Source: an uncultured Mucilaginibacter sp.
GTDB lineage: Bacteria; Bacteroidota; Bacteroidia; Sphingobacteriales; Sphingobacteriaceae
Length of the DNA: 38,433 bases
Direction: 5' to 3'
NCBI GenBank assembly: GCA_903864275.1
Contig: CAIPFE010000013.1
Span: 1-38,433, forward strand
Made by a program: the position numbers and the translations under genes. Positions 31,394 through 38,433 of the stretch are shown piece by piece (the first letter of the stretch is position 1; every line of letters starts with the position of its first letter). The notes under the pieces were generated by a model. The model searched no databases. It was not told the origin of the DNA and saw nothing but the letters and a program-made list of their open reading frames with translations.

Positions 31394-32167
31394 ATGAAGA
31401 AATCCAAACCTACCATTCTTGTGGTAAACGATGACGGCGTTACCGCGCCAGGCATTAAGGCGTTAATTGATGTGATGACGGAATTAGGCCGGGTAGTAGT
31501 CGTAGCACCTGATAGCCCGCAATCGGGCATGGGGCATGCCATTACGGTTGGTAAGCCTTTGCGGTTGGACAAGGTTAATATTTACGAAGGCATAGAAATG
31601 TACAGTTGCTCGGGCACCCCGGTTGATTGTGTTAAGCTGGCGGTAAATAAAGTATTAAAGGGGCAAAAGCCTGATCTTTGTGTTTCGGGCATCAACCATG
31701 GCTTGAATAATTCTATTAACGTATTGTATTCGGGTACTATGTCGGCAGCGGTTGAAGGGGCCATTGAGAGCATACCTTCCATCGGTTTTTCGTTGGATGA
31801 TTATACTTTACAGGCTGATTTTAGCCACTGCTTGAAATATGTAAAGGAAATAGCGCAGCAGGTTTTACAAAACGGCCTGCCAACTGCTACTTTACTCAAT
31901 GTAAATTTTCCAAATACGCCGCACATAAAAGGTATAAAAATATGCCGCCAGGCCAATGCAAAATGGGCCGAAGAATTTGATGAGCGCATGGATCCGCACA
32001 ATCGTCCTTACTATTGGCTTACAGGCGTATTTCAATTAAATGATGGCGGCGAGGATACGGATGTTTGGGCGCTGGAACATAACTATACATCGGTTGTGCC
32101 GGTACAGTTTGACATGACGGCGCATCACGCGATACCGGCATTGCACGGGTGGAAGTTTGAGTTATAA
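31394..32167 (+). CDS. surE: 5'-nucleotidase SurE
   Basis: A 257-residue metal-dependent nucleotidase. Family landmarks are ILVVNDDGVTAPGIKAL (8-24, metal-binding Asp pair), VVAPDSPQSGMGHAIT, the CSGTPVDCVKL segment, VSGINHGLNNSINVLYSGTM (Asn that binds metal) and the mid-chain NVNFPN. It removes phosphate from nucleoside monophosphates and is linked to stationary-phase survival. The ATG at 31394 is used; an in-frame TTG 9 bases earlier is not needed. It is immediately followed by a small membrane protein gene and lpxB, with which it probably forms an operon. Confidence 0.95.
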   Translation: MKKSKPTILVVNDDGVTAPGIKALIDVMTELGRVVVVAPDSPQSGMGHAITVGKPLRLDKVNIYEGIEMYSCSGTPVDCVKLAVNKVLKGQKPDLCVSGINHGLNNSINVLYSGTMSAAVEGAIESIPSIGFSLDDYTLQADFSHCLKYVKEIAQQVLQNGLPTATLLNVNFPNTPHIKGIKICRQANAKWAEEFDERMDPHNRPYYWLTGVFQLNDGGEDTDVWALEHNYTSVVPVQFDMTAHHAIPALHGWKFEL

Positions 32168-32171
32168 AAAT

Positions 32172-32438
32172 ATGCTTAACAAAAATAGTTTGCCCGCAGG
32201 GATTTTAATAGCGTTAATAGCCCCAGCTTTGGCCTGGGCAGCTGCATACATGTTGAAAGACAATAATTTAATTATAAACAAATCCGCCTTGCCTTACTTC
32301 ATCGCAATTGCCTTAAACCTGGTGCTGATCAGGGTTTTCTCAAAAAAAGCTGCGGACAAAACCATCAGGGGGATAATACTGGTTACCTTTGTGTTTATGG
32401 TGCTGATATTTATATTCAAAATTCACCCGGTACGATGA
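32172..32438 (+). CDS. Small hydrophobic membrane protein
   Basis: An 88-residue protein with three hydrophobic helices (AGILIALIAPALAWAAAYML, then LPYFIAIALNLVLIRVF and GIILVTFVFMVLIFIF). I do not recognise a named family. The start is the ATG at 32172, four bases after the surE stop; the end overlaps the lpxB start by 4 bases (ATGA), so the three genes are translationally coupled. Its conserved place between surE and lpxB in related genomes is my recollection and suggests an envelope role. Confidence 0.75.
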   Translation: MLNKNSLPAGILIALIAPALAWAAAYMLKDNNLIINKSALPYFIAIALNLVLIRVFSKKAADKTIRGIILVTFVFMVLIFIFKIHPVR

Positions 32439-33547
32439 GGTATTACCTTGTAGCCGGCGAAGCTTCGGGCGACCTGCACGGGGCTAATTTAATGAAAGCA
32501 TTAAAAGAGCGGGACCAGCAGGCTGAATTCCGTTTCTTCGGCGGCGACCTGATGCAGGCGGAGGGCGGCACTATCGTGAAACACTTCGCCGACATGGCCT
32601 TTATGGGGTTTTTTGAAGTGGCCGCCAACCTGAACACCATTTTAAAAAACCTGAAATTTTGCAAAGAAGACATTGCCGCCTGGCAGCCCGACGTGCTGGT
32701 ACTGATCGATTTCCCAGGATTTAACTTAAAAATAGCCGAATTTGCAAAAAAGAAAGGTTTACTGGTTTGCTATTATATCTCGCCGAAAGTTTGGGCGTGG
32801 AACCAGCGCCGGGTGCTCAAAATAAAAAGGGTCGTCGACCATATGTTTTGCATTTTACCTTTTGAAGTTGATTTCTACAAAAAATGGGGAATGCAAGTTG
32901 ATTATGTCGGTAATCCGTTGCTGGATGCGGTAGCAGCATTTAAACCTGATGAGGCTTTTTTAGCGGATAACCAACTGCCGGGAAAAAAAATAATCGCATT
33001 ATTGCCCGGAAGCCGGAGGCAGGAGATCAGCCGCCTGCTGCCGGAAATGATCCGCGCAAGCGAAAAATTTCCGGATTACCAGATTGTTATTGCAGGCGCA
33101 CCCTCATTTAAGCGGGCATATTACGAACTGTTTTTTAAAGGCAAAAACATCCCTGTGTTGTTCAACGCCACTTACGATCTGTTAAGCCATGCTGACGCAG
33201 CGGTAGTCGCGTCGGGCACTGCAGTGCTAGAAACCGCCCTGTTTAATGTGCCAGAGGTATTGGTTTATAAGGGACATCCGGTGTCAATAGGCATAGCGCG
33301 GGCATTGATAAAAATAAAATTTATCGGGCTGGTGAACCTGATTATGGACGGCGCGGTCATTAAGGAACTGATTCAACACGATTGCACGCCTGAAAACATA
33401 GCGGCCGAATTGGATAATATTCTCAACAATAAAACCTACCGCCAAAATATGCTTGCCAATTATGATAAACTCGATGAAAAAATGGGTAAGCCTGGTGCAT
33501 CCGCAAAAACTGCCGGGCTCATTATAAAATATACTTCAAAAAAATAA
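32435..33547 (+). CDS. lpxB: Lipid-A-disaccharide synthase
   Basis: A 370-residue GT-B type glycosyltransferase that joins UDP-diacylglucosamine and lipid X in lipid A synthesis at the inner face of the cytoplasmic membrane. The opening is YYLVAGEASGDLHGANLM (3-20). Later come DFPGFNLKIAEFAKKKG, YYISPKVWAWNQRR, the ALLPGSRRQEISRLLPEM loop and the C-terminal donor site VASGTAVLETALFNVPEVLVY. Length and motifs match the family. Its ATG overlaps the small membrane gene's stop. A strong terminator follows. Confidence 0.96.
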   Translation: MRYYLVAGEASGDLHGANLMKALKERDQQAEFRFFGGDLMQAEGGTIVKHFADMAFMGFFEVAANLNTILKNLKFCKEDIAAWQPDVLVLIDFPGFNLKIAEFAKKKGLLVCYYISPKVWAWNQRRVLKIKRVVDHMFCILPFEVDFYKKWGMQVDYVGNPLLDAVAAFKPDEAFLADNQLPGKKIIALLPGSRRQEISRLLPEMIRASEKFPDYQIVIAGAPSFKRAYYELFFKGKNIPVLFNATYDLLSHADAAVVASGTAVLETALFNVPEVLVYKGHPVSIGIARALIKIKFIGLVNLIMDGAVIKELIQHDCTPENIAAELDNILNNKTYRQNMLANYDKLDEKMGKPGASAKTAGLIIKYTSKK

Positions 33548-33548
33548 A

Positions 33549-33578
33549 GCTTTGCCAATTGCAAAGCCTTATTTTTTT
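33549..33578 (+). terminator. Intrinsic terminator after lpxB
   Basis: The stem GCTTTGC (33549-33555) and GCAAAGC (33561-33567) has a 5-base loop and a T-run to 33578. It follows the lpxB stop directly. Confidence 0.9.
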
Positions 33579-33609
33579 CACAGGTGTTGTAGGGTAGATT
33601 ATATGATGG

Positions 33610-33771
33610 TCAGGCTACTGACAATGTTTGTTGCATGATAGCCTGTTTGTTGCTCATTATAAAAGGATTTTTAGCCATAAACAATTTCAGATCACTCGTT
33701 AATAAGTTTTTCAATTCGTTATCAAAACGTGTCATTAATTTGCTTCCCGAGGATTTAGTTTGAGTTTTCAT
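33610..33771 (-). CDS. Small 53-residue hypothetical protein
   Basis: An ATG at 33771 opens a 53-codon frame (MKTQTKSSGSKLMTRFDNEL and on to a TGA). It is basic and Met/Asn/Lys-rich, without a signal or membrane helix. I do not recognise it. It starts 21 bases behind the stop of another small gene on the same strand, so the two look like a small operon. Each alone would be easy to dismiss as chance; the tight tandem arrangement is the main support. Confidence 0.45.
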   Translation of the reverse strand: MKTQTKSSGSKLMTRFDNELKNLLTSDLKLFMAKNPFIMSNKQAIMQQTLSVA

Positions 33772-33792
33772 GGCGTTGTATTTTTAGGGTTT

Positions 33793-33984
33793 TTAATTAT
33801 TTTGTTTGCTGGTTTGATCGTCTTCTGTTAAGTTATTTTTTCTGCGTTTGGCTTCGTTATATTGTCTTAATATTTGCTCCTTGTCCCTATCGTCCGAAGT
33901 CATGGCAGGATTAACAGGGTTTTCCCATTCTTTTTCCTCGCTTCCGCGATTTTTCTTCCGATCAAGCGCCATCATGTACTGCAT
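33793..33984 (-). CDS. Small 63-residue hypothetical protein
   Basis: The ATG at 33984 begins a 63-residue, strongly charged protein (MQYMMALDRKKNRGSEEKEW, then ENPVNPAMTSDDRDKEQILR). A longer frame starting at a TTG (34014) exists but lacks merit. A TAAATTTC sequence resembling the -7 promoter element lies just upstream of the ATG on the minus strand. I do not recognise the family. The C-terminal half is basic and helical (YNEAKRRKNNLTEDDQTSKQ), and could be disordered or nucleic-acid-binding. It precedes the 53-residue gene. Confidence 0.5.
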   Translation of the reverse strand: MQYMMALDRKKNRGSEEKEWENPVNPAMTSDDRDKEQILRQYNEAKRRKNNLTEDDQTSKQNN

Positions 33985-34147
33985 TTGAAATTTAGTATTC
34001 CAAATCAGTGCCAAAGTTTGCGGCGCTCTACCAAACCGCCACGCTTATATACGATTCCATTTTTCAATTGGATGTCTGGAAGCGAAAAAATAAATTTGAT
34101 GAACTAATGAGTGTTGCAATTTTACTTTTCAGTGTATAAAATTATAG

Positions 34148-35380
34148 TCATTGCTTCGCCGCGTTTCTCCGACTTAAGACTTTGGACTTGACGCCTTCAG
34201 GTTTAGGATGGTTGGCGAAATGAATGATAAGCGTCGCCACCGATATAATAACGCCGATGGCGCAGACGCCGTTCCATTGGTAGCTTTTCCACAGCTGCGT
34301 AGCAAAAAAGGTTCCGGCAGAGCCGCCTATAAAATAGGTTACCATATAAATAGTATTGATGCGATTACGCGCTTCGGGTTTTAAAGCAAAAATTATCGAC
34401 TGGTTCGAGATATGCGTGGCTTGTACGCCCATATCTAATATAATTACGCCGATCACCAATCCCGCAATACTGTGGCTCGAAAAATAAAAAATTATAAAGG
34501 AGATCAATATTAATAGTATGGTGTAGGCGGATAATTTATATGCATCCATTTTATCACTTAACCTTCCCATTAAGCCTGCTGCCAATGCCCCAAAAGCGCC
34601 AACCAGGCCAAATTCACCAGCCACATCGCTACCCAAATTAAAGTTTTGCTTCAACAAAAAAACAATTGTGGTCCAAAAAGCGCTGAAACAGGCAAAACAT
34701 AGGGCGCCACGCAGCGCCGCGACCCTGAGTTTAGGTTCATGTTTAACCAGGTCGATAAGCGAGGCCATCAGCTGCCTGTAGCCGTCCTTATGGTCGGGTT
34801 CAACCTCCGGCAAAAACAAGCCCAACAGCAGCCAAATCACCAGCATTATGCCCGCAGCGATATAATATACCGACCTCCAGCCAAAATATTCGCTGATAAC
34901 ACCGCTGAATGTTCGTGACAGTAATATGCCTATTAAGAGGCCGCTCATTACAATGCCGATCTTTTTACCGCGCTCACCGGGCTTTGCCAAATGGGCGGTC
35001 ATTGGCACAAGCAGTTGCGGGATCATGGACGACGCCCCTAAAAGAAAGCTGGCAAATATGAGTAAATTAATACTTTGAGATGATGCAGTAATGATCAGCG
35101 ATAAAATGATAAACGCGAAAATAACCATCATCATTCGTTTACGCTTTAGCATATCAGCAAGGGGCGCCAGGAAAAACATACCTGTGGCATACCCCAATTG
35201 TGTTAACATCGACACCTGCCCTGCTTTCGCCCTGGTGGTATGAAAGGTACGGGCCATATCCTCAAGCAAAGGTTGATTGTAGTAGAGGTTAGCCACGATC
35301 AAACCTGTAGCTACGGTCATTATCCACAACGTCAGCGTTGTTAGTTCAGGATGTTTTTTTGCGCGGGGTATAGCAGTCAT
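34148..35380 (-). CDS. Major facilitator superfamily transporter
   Basis: A 410-residue membrane protein with about 12 hydrophobic helices. The N-terminal segment has TGLIVANLYYNQPLLEDMAR and the loop 2-3 motif LADMLKRKRMMMV, and loop 8-9 has MGRLSDKMDAYKL, both standard MFS signatures. The N-Y-Y-N-Q-P-L-L segment is typical of the group annotated as YnfM/inner-membrane transport or drug efflux proteins. The substrate cannot be told. Preceded on the 5' side by a hairpin (35440-35457) and a long AT-rich spacer. Confidence 0.9.
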   Translation of the reverse strand: MTAIPRAKKHPELTTLTLWIMTVATGLIVANLYYNQPLLEDMARTFHTTRAKAGQVSMLTQLGYATGMFFLAPLADMLKRKRMMMVIFAFIILSLIITASSQSINLLIFASFLLGASSMIPQLLVPMTAHLAKPGERGKKIGIVMSGLLIGILLSRTFSGVISEYFGWRSVYYIAAGIMLVIWLLLGLFLPEVEPDHKDGYRQLMASLIDLVKHEPKLRVAALRGALCFACFSAFWTTIVFLLKQNFNLGSDVAGEFGLVGAFGALAAGLMGRLSDKMDAYKLSAYTILLILISFIIFYFSSHSIAGLVIGVIILDMGVQATHISNQSIIFALKPEARNRINTIYMVTYFIGGSAGTFFATQLWKSYQWNGVCAIGVIISVATLIIHFANHPKPEGVKSKVLSRRNAAKQ

Positions 35381-35439
35381 AAATTATTGCAAAAATTATT
35401 CGCAAAAATGTTAAAGCATTTTTAAAATGATGTTTGATC

Positions 35440-35457
35440 CAGGTAATTTTTTACCTG
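35440..35457. other. Hairpin in the MFS gene leader
   Basis: CAGGTAA (35440-35446) and TTACCTG (35451-35457) surround four T residues. On the minus strand it would lie in the 5' untranslated part of the MFS mRNA. A role as an attenuator or stability element is only speculation. Confidence 0.4.
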
Positions 35458-35873
35458 CCTTTTTAATTTATTGGCTGCTTTTTTATAACTATTTAAAATT
35501 TCAATTGATTTTTTATAATTTCTTTTAATTCTTTTAGTCAAAAGAATAAAGCGATGTAGAAAAACTTTCTCAAAACACGCACAAGGTTTAAACTACTTTT
35601 TCGCGAATGACAATTATTTTCAGCAAAATCGATGAAAAAAGGGTAATTTATGTCGTAAATTGAAAATAAATGATGCAGAATTCTAATTTACTGGTATAAA
35701 TTTCCTGTTTGGCATAGTTTTTACATTAAATTAATTAATAAAAGCCGTATAAAATCATCTTTTATTAAAAAACACAGTAAAAATGGTATTGTTTTTTACT
35801 TACAGGAAGCAATTTTTAGAGATTTTAATTTTTTTGAAAAAAATTAGCATATTTATAATAAAATGTTTGTATT
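35458..35873. other. AT-rich gap without a gene
   Basis: Composition is very low in GC. No frame of note was found on either strand, and no repeat of the families seen elsewhere in the window. Leaders of the MFS gene and of the candidate small RNA presumably fall here. Confidence 0.6.
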
Positions 35874-35904
35874 TTTGAGAATCAAATAGGAGCAAATAGG
35901 TTTT
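35874..35904 (+). promoter_or_regulatory. Bacteroidota-type promoter (TTTG-N19-TAGGTTTT)
   Basis: TTTG at 35874-35877 and TAGGTTTT at 35897-35904 are spaced by exactly 19 bases, as in the -33/-7 consensus TTTG-N19-TAnnTTTG (one mismatch at the last base). It points into a gap with no protein gene, ending in a terminator. Confidence 0.6.
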
Positions 35905-35910
35905 TTACAT

Positions 35911-36045
35911 AAAGATTACAAAAAAAATCATATTAATCTTAAATGTTAGTGTTACATTTACACCGTAATACAAATAAAATAGTCTTCTCATAATTTAGGT
36001 TTATAATTGGTTAGTAAAGGCCCCTGCCCATCAGGGGCTTTACTT
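35911..36045 (+). ncRNA. Candidate small non-coding RNA
   Basis: A region of about 135 bases between a promoter (35874-35904) and an intrinsic terminator (36014-36045), both on the plus strand, in an otherwise gene-free gap between the MFS transporter and tRNA-Ala. No open frame with a plausible start was found in it. It matches no RNA family I know. The start point is inferred from promoter spacing. It might instead be the leader of an untranslated relic. Confidence 0.45.
36014..36045 (+). terminator. Strong intrinsic terminator
   Basis: GTAAAGGCCCCTG (36014-36026) pairs with CAGGGGCTTTAC (36032-36043) with one bulged G. No protein gene ends before it on this strand, which argues for a non-coding transcript. 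Confidence 0.8.
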
Positions 36046-36220
36046 ATTTTAAGGGGTTTTTGGAAAGTGTTTGAATATCGAACACTGAATAACAAATTAT
36101 GAATGACGAAGGATAAACTTCAATATTCTTCATTCAAAATTCATTATTCGACATTTCATTTTGAAACTACATAAATTCTGACCTGATTGAACCGGAAATT
36201 TGTGTAATTATAAAACACCG

Positions 36221-36251
36221 CTTGACGTTTTCCTTTAAAGCCCTATATTTG
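36221..36251 (+). promoter_or_regulatory. Promoter of tRNA-Ala
   Basis: CTTG at 36221-36224 is followed 19 bases later by TATATTTG (36244-36251), which matches TAnnTTTG. The transcript would begin about 10 bases before the tRNA. Confidence 0.65.
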
Positions 36252-36268
36252 CAATCCTTAATAAACAA

Positions 36269-36342
36269 GGGGGATTAGCTCAGCTGGCTAGAGCGTTTGC
36301 ATGGCATGCAAGAGGTCATCGGTTCGACTCCGATATTCTCCA
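36269..36342 (+). tRNA. tRNA-Ala (anticodon GGC)
   Basis: A 74-base cloverleaf. The acceptor GGGGGAT (36269-36275) pairs with ATTCTCC (36335-36341) using G-U wobbles; the D arm is GCTC..GAGC. The anticodon stem TTTGC/GCAAG holds the loop ATGGCAT with anticodon GGC (reads GCC, Ala). The T arm is ATCGG-TTCGACT-CCGAT. The CCA end is not encoded. It is followed by a strong terminator and by an att-like sequence. Confidence 0.95.
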
Positions 36343-36352
36343 CACATTGATT

Positions 36353-36393
36353 ATCAGGCTTTTAGATTAACTTCTAAAAGCCTGATTTTTTTG
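36353..36393 (+). terminator. Intrinsic terminator after tRNA-Ala
   Basis: A 14-bp perfect stem, ATCAGGCTTTTAGA (36353-36366) and TCTAAAAGCCTGAT (36373-36386), with a 6-base loop and a T-run. Confidence 0.9.
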
Positions 36394-36395
36394 CG

Positions 36396-36415
36396 GGTAC
36401 AACATAGGTACAACA
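36396..36415. other. Direct repeat GGTACAACA, possible integrase-binding/att remnant
   Basis: GGTACAACA occurs at 36396-36404 and 36407-36415, one helical turn apart, just after the tRNA terminator. Tyrosine-recombinase islands in Bacteroidota often carry such repeats next to a tRNA 3' end. No integrase gene is visible in the window. The reading as an att remnant is inference. Confidence 0.4.
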
Positions 36416-36520
36416 CTTTTACTCGTTATGATTAAGTTTTTTTGCCCGAAAAGCGCGCAAAAAACACATTGCCTAAGATTTTTTGGTCAAATTCGATTAG
36501 CATAGCATAGTAAATACTGG

Positions 36521-38295
36521 TCAATTAGCGATTTTAATAATTTCGACGAAATGGTCAAGATTGCCAATTTTAACTACATCACCAACACTTCTTTTAAAAA
36601 GCGCATTACCTAACGGTGATTTGTAATAGACTTTTTGCACTCCGGATTTATCCTGTATGTTATTTTCTGTTGAAACCATTTGAATATTAATGTCTTTTCC
36701 GTTGTTGACATATTTAACATGCACCTTACTGTTAATTTGCACTTCATCTTTAAAGATTTCGATTTGAATTGGAAGCGGTTTGTTTATACTTTTTATAGTT
36801 GCGCTTTCCACATCTGTATCAAATAATGAAGCCTGAGAGATATACTCTTCAATGATTTCTACATCATCTGTAAATGCCAATGCGGTAGATGAAAAATCTG
36901 TCAAATTAGAGCTTTGAGATGATTCAATATGTTTTATAAAACCAATTAGTTGTTTTATTTCTCTGCTCGAATTACGCCACCAATTGGTACTCCAAATCCT
37001 GTGAAATACAAAGCCGTGATTTTCTAATATTTTTTGTCTATGTAAATCATATAAATACGCCTCTCTGCTTGAATGATATTTTGCCCCATCACATTCAATA
37101 GCAATTTTTGGAACTCCAACCTTTTTAGGGTCGTAAACGATGTCGATTCTAAAACCAGCAAATTGTAATTGCGGAATTAATTTTTCTGTACCAAAATGAT
37201 CGGCAAGGCTTTGGTAAACCTCTTCTTCAAAAGGCGACTCCAAGTCACCACCCATAAAGTCGAAGCCTGCGCTTTTTGAGGTGTTTTCTGCAAGCGTTGT
37301 AAGTACCGATAACCGCATTTCACTATTGCATTCACTTACCGCCTTACAATAAGCTAAATAAGCAAAAAATACCGCTCTCCTGTTATTTGCGCCCTCAACA
37401 TTTAAATAATTCTTATAGTCTAAGAAAATATTCTCCGGTACTGATGAACAAACATATACTTTGTACTTTGCTCTGGTAATGATAACATTTAATAATCTGT
37501 ACCCGCTCTTACTATTAATAATTTTCAAAAGGGTATGAGGGAACTTTTTCTCTTTCGTCACCCCATAAGTCGTTGATAATATAATAACGTCACATTCATC
37601 GCCTTGTATGTTTTCAAGGTTCTTAATAAAAAAGCCGTTTTGCTCTAATTCATTTATTTTTTCAATAAACTTATTGAACTTTTCTAATTTTCTCCTATCG
37701 TTAATTTTACCCCAAATTAAATCCCTCTGCTTTATATTGAAAGTTGCAATTCCGACAGAAGGATATTTCCCGTTAGGTAATTTATCAATATTTTTATCAA
37801 TAATTGCCAAAACCATTTCTGCCTCAGCTTCATTTGTATGGTCTGAAAATGTACCATTTACTTGAATGTATTTTATTGGCACATAGTCAAAATTGTTGGG
37901 TAATGGTTTTAATCTTTGATTGTAAAAAGCATAATTGGAAAAATCAATTAAGTAAGGATGCTTTGAACGGTAGTGAAAATCTAAATACTTTTTTTCAAAA
38001 TTCAGTTCTGAACCGAAGTCAAGTAGCGATTCGCAAGACAACAAAATGTTATCCTTGTCTATTACTATTTCGTCTTCTTCATCTAAGTCATCTTCATCTT
38101 CGGTAACACCATCAAAAACTTTACTAAAGTAGCTTGACGGTGGCATTTGATGCTCGTCACCCGCAATTATAACTTGTTTTCCTTTTAATATAGCTGGTAA
38201 ATTATCTTCAAGTCGCAATTGGCTGGCTTCGTCAAATATTACAATGTCGAAATACCCGTTCATTCCCTTAAATAGGTTACTTGCGACATCCGGGT
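36521..38295 (-). pseudogene. Truncated SF1 helicase / MTES_1575-type nuclease / GreA-like fusion
   Basis: About 591 in-frame residues from the C-terminal part of a very large defence-type protein. The helicase part has Walker B DEASQ, then GDEHQMPP and HYRSKHP, typical of AAA_11/AAA_12 SF1 helicases. A PD-(D/E)XK nuclease follows: FRIDIVY, then AIECDGAKYHS and HRIWSTNWW, the MTES_1575 signature. A GreA/GreB-like C-terminal domain ends it (YYKSPLGNALFKRSVGDVV). The helicase Walker A and everything 5' of it are missing. The frame begins (TTG at 38347) inside an IS21-like terminus that joins at 38295/38296. The stub may not be expressed. Helicase-Vsr fusions resemble the Gao Hhe defence genes in outline. 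Confidence 0.82.
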
Positions 38296-38433
38296 TGATA
38301 TTCCGGGGATGTTGACCACCTGATTCCGTGGCAAAGTGACCAGGCAATTAGCTGGCGAACGATAGCAGCGAGAGCTGTAAAAGCGTTTTCAAAGTTAGTT
38401 ATTAAAAGTGGTTATTGATAACTGACTTCTTTA
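38296..38433. mobile_element. Terminus of an IS21-like insertion sequence (continues beyond window)
   Basis: It begins with TG at 38296 (the IS21 family ends in 5'-TG). Two tandem about 25-base units follow: TGATATTCCGGGGATGTTGA (38296 onward) and TGATTCCGTGGCAAAGTGAC (38321 onward), each closing in GACCA. Multiple terminal repeats with (T)GACCA and TTCCG are the hallmark of IS21-type ends. No transposase part is visible in the last 88 bases, which are non-coding. It interrupts the helicase gene. Confidence 0.7.

Noticed and set aside
1..38433. CRISPR arrays, rRNA genes or riboswitches
   Set aside because: No regularly spaced direct repeats of CRISPR type were seen. No rRNA sequence and no riboswitch core known to me were found; the repeats present are palindromic or low-complexity and irregularly spaced.

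Overview
The window looks like chromosomal DNA of a Bacteroidota bacterium, most likely a Sphingobacteriaceae member close to Mucilaginibacter or Pedobacter. This rests on the gene order parA-parB-DUF5683-dapB-lepB and the order rpmB-rpmG-DUF4295-ftsY-rimO, on a bacillithiol gene (bshC), on many DUF families typical of the phylum (DUF1080, DUF2807, DUF4295, DUF5683), on TAnnTTTG promoter elements, and on start codons that mostly lack a Shine-Dalgarno sequence. The species assignment is inference.

Layout. 1-170 holds the tail of a truncated membrane gene. 235-3373 carries a Crp/Fnr regulator with an N-terminal cysteine cluster and three exported proteins (SnoaL/NTF2-like, DUF1080, tandem OmpA). 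3650-7619 (minus strand) carries a SIS sugar-phosphate isomerase, a ROK kinase and a large secreted beta-helix protein. 7824-10070 has a protein with leucine-rich character, a DUF2807 surface protein and an FMN reductase. 10675-17028 is the conserved chromosome-partitioning, lysine-biosynthesis and signal-peptidase block, with two lepB paralogues, the second fused to an extra membrane domain. 17190-23975 (minus) has an Ldh-type dehydrogenase, an RBBP9-type hydrolase, bshC, and the rpmB-rpmG-DUF4295-ftsY-rimO group.

24121-28400 is an AT-rich accessory stretch. It has one apparently intact RelE/ParE module, a second antitoxin whose PemK/MazF partner survives only as an N-terminal stub, the tail of a GNAT acetyltransferase, a DUF4145 protein, two proteins of unknown function and a small gene. 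28553-35380 returns to core metabolism: acsA, csbD, a Uma2 protein, surE, lpxB, a pair of very small genes and an MFS exporter. After an AT-rich gap holding a candidate small RNA comes tRNA-Ala(GGC). Beyond it lies what looks like an integration-site scar and the 3' part of a helicase-nuclease-GreA-like fusion of the anti-phage defence type, cut at its 5' end by the terminus of an IS21-like element that runs off the window.

The most unusual aspect overall is the density of structured repeats between genes: two copies of a roughly 240-260 bp multi-hairpin element with terminal inverted repeats, a nested palindrome, an inverted-repeat element between the lepB genes, two REP-like repeats, and short-word low-complexity spacers. 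Nearly every gap in the ribosomal-protein/ftsY/rimO group is filled by a different repeat family. No complete novel multi-gene system can be demonstrated. The best candidates for new biology are the defence gene remnant at the tRNA, the candidate small RNA at 35911-36045, the structured repeat element, and the two-gene small-protein operon at 33610-33984.
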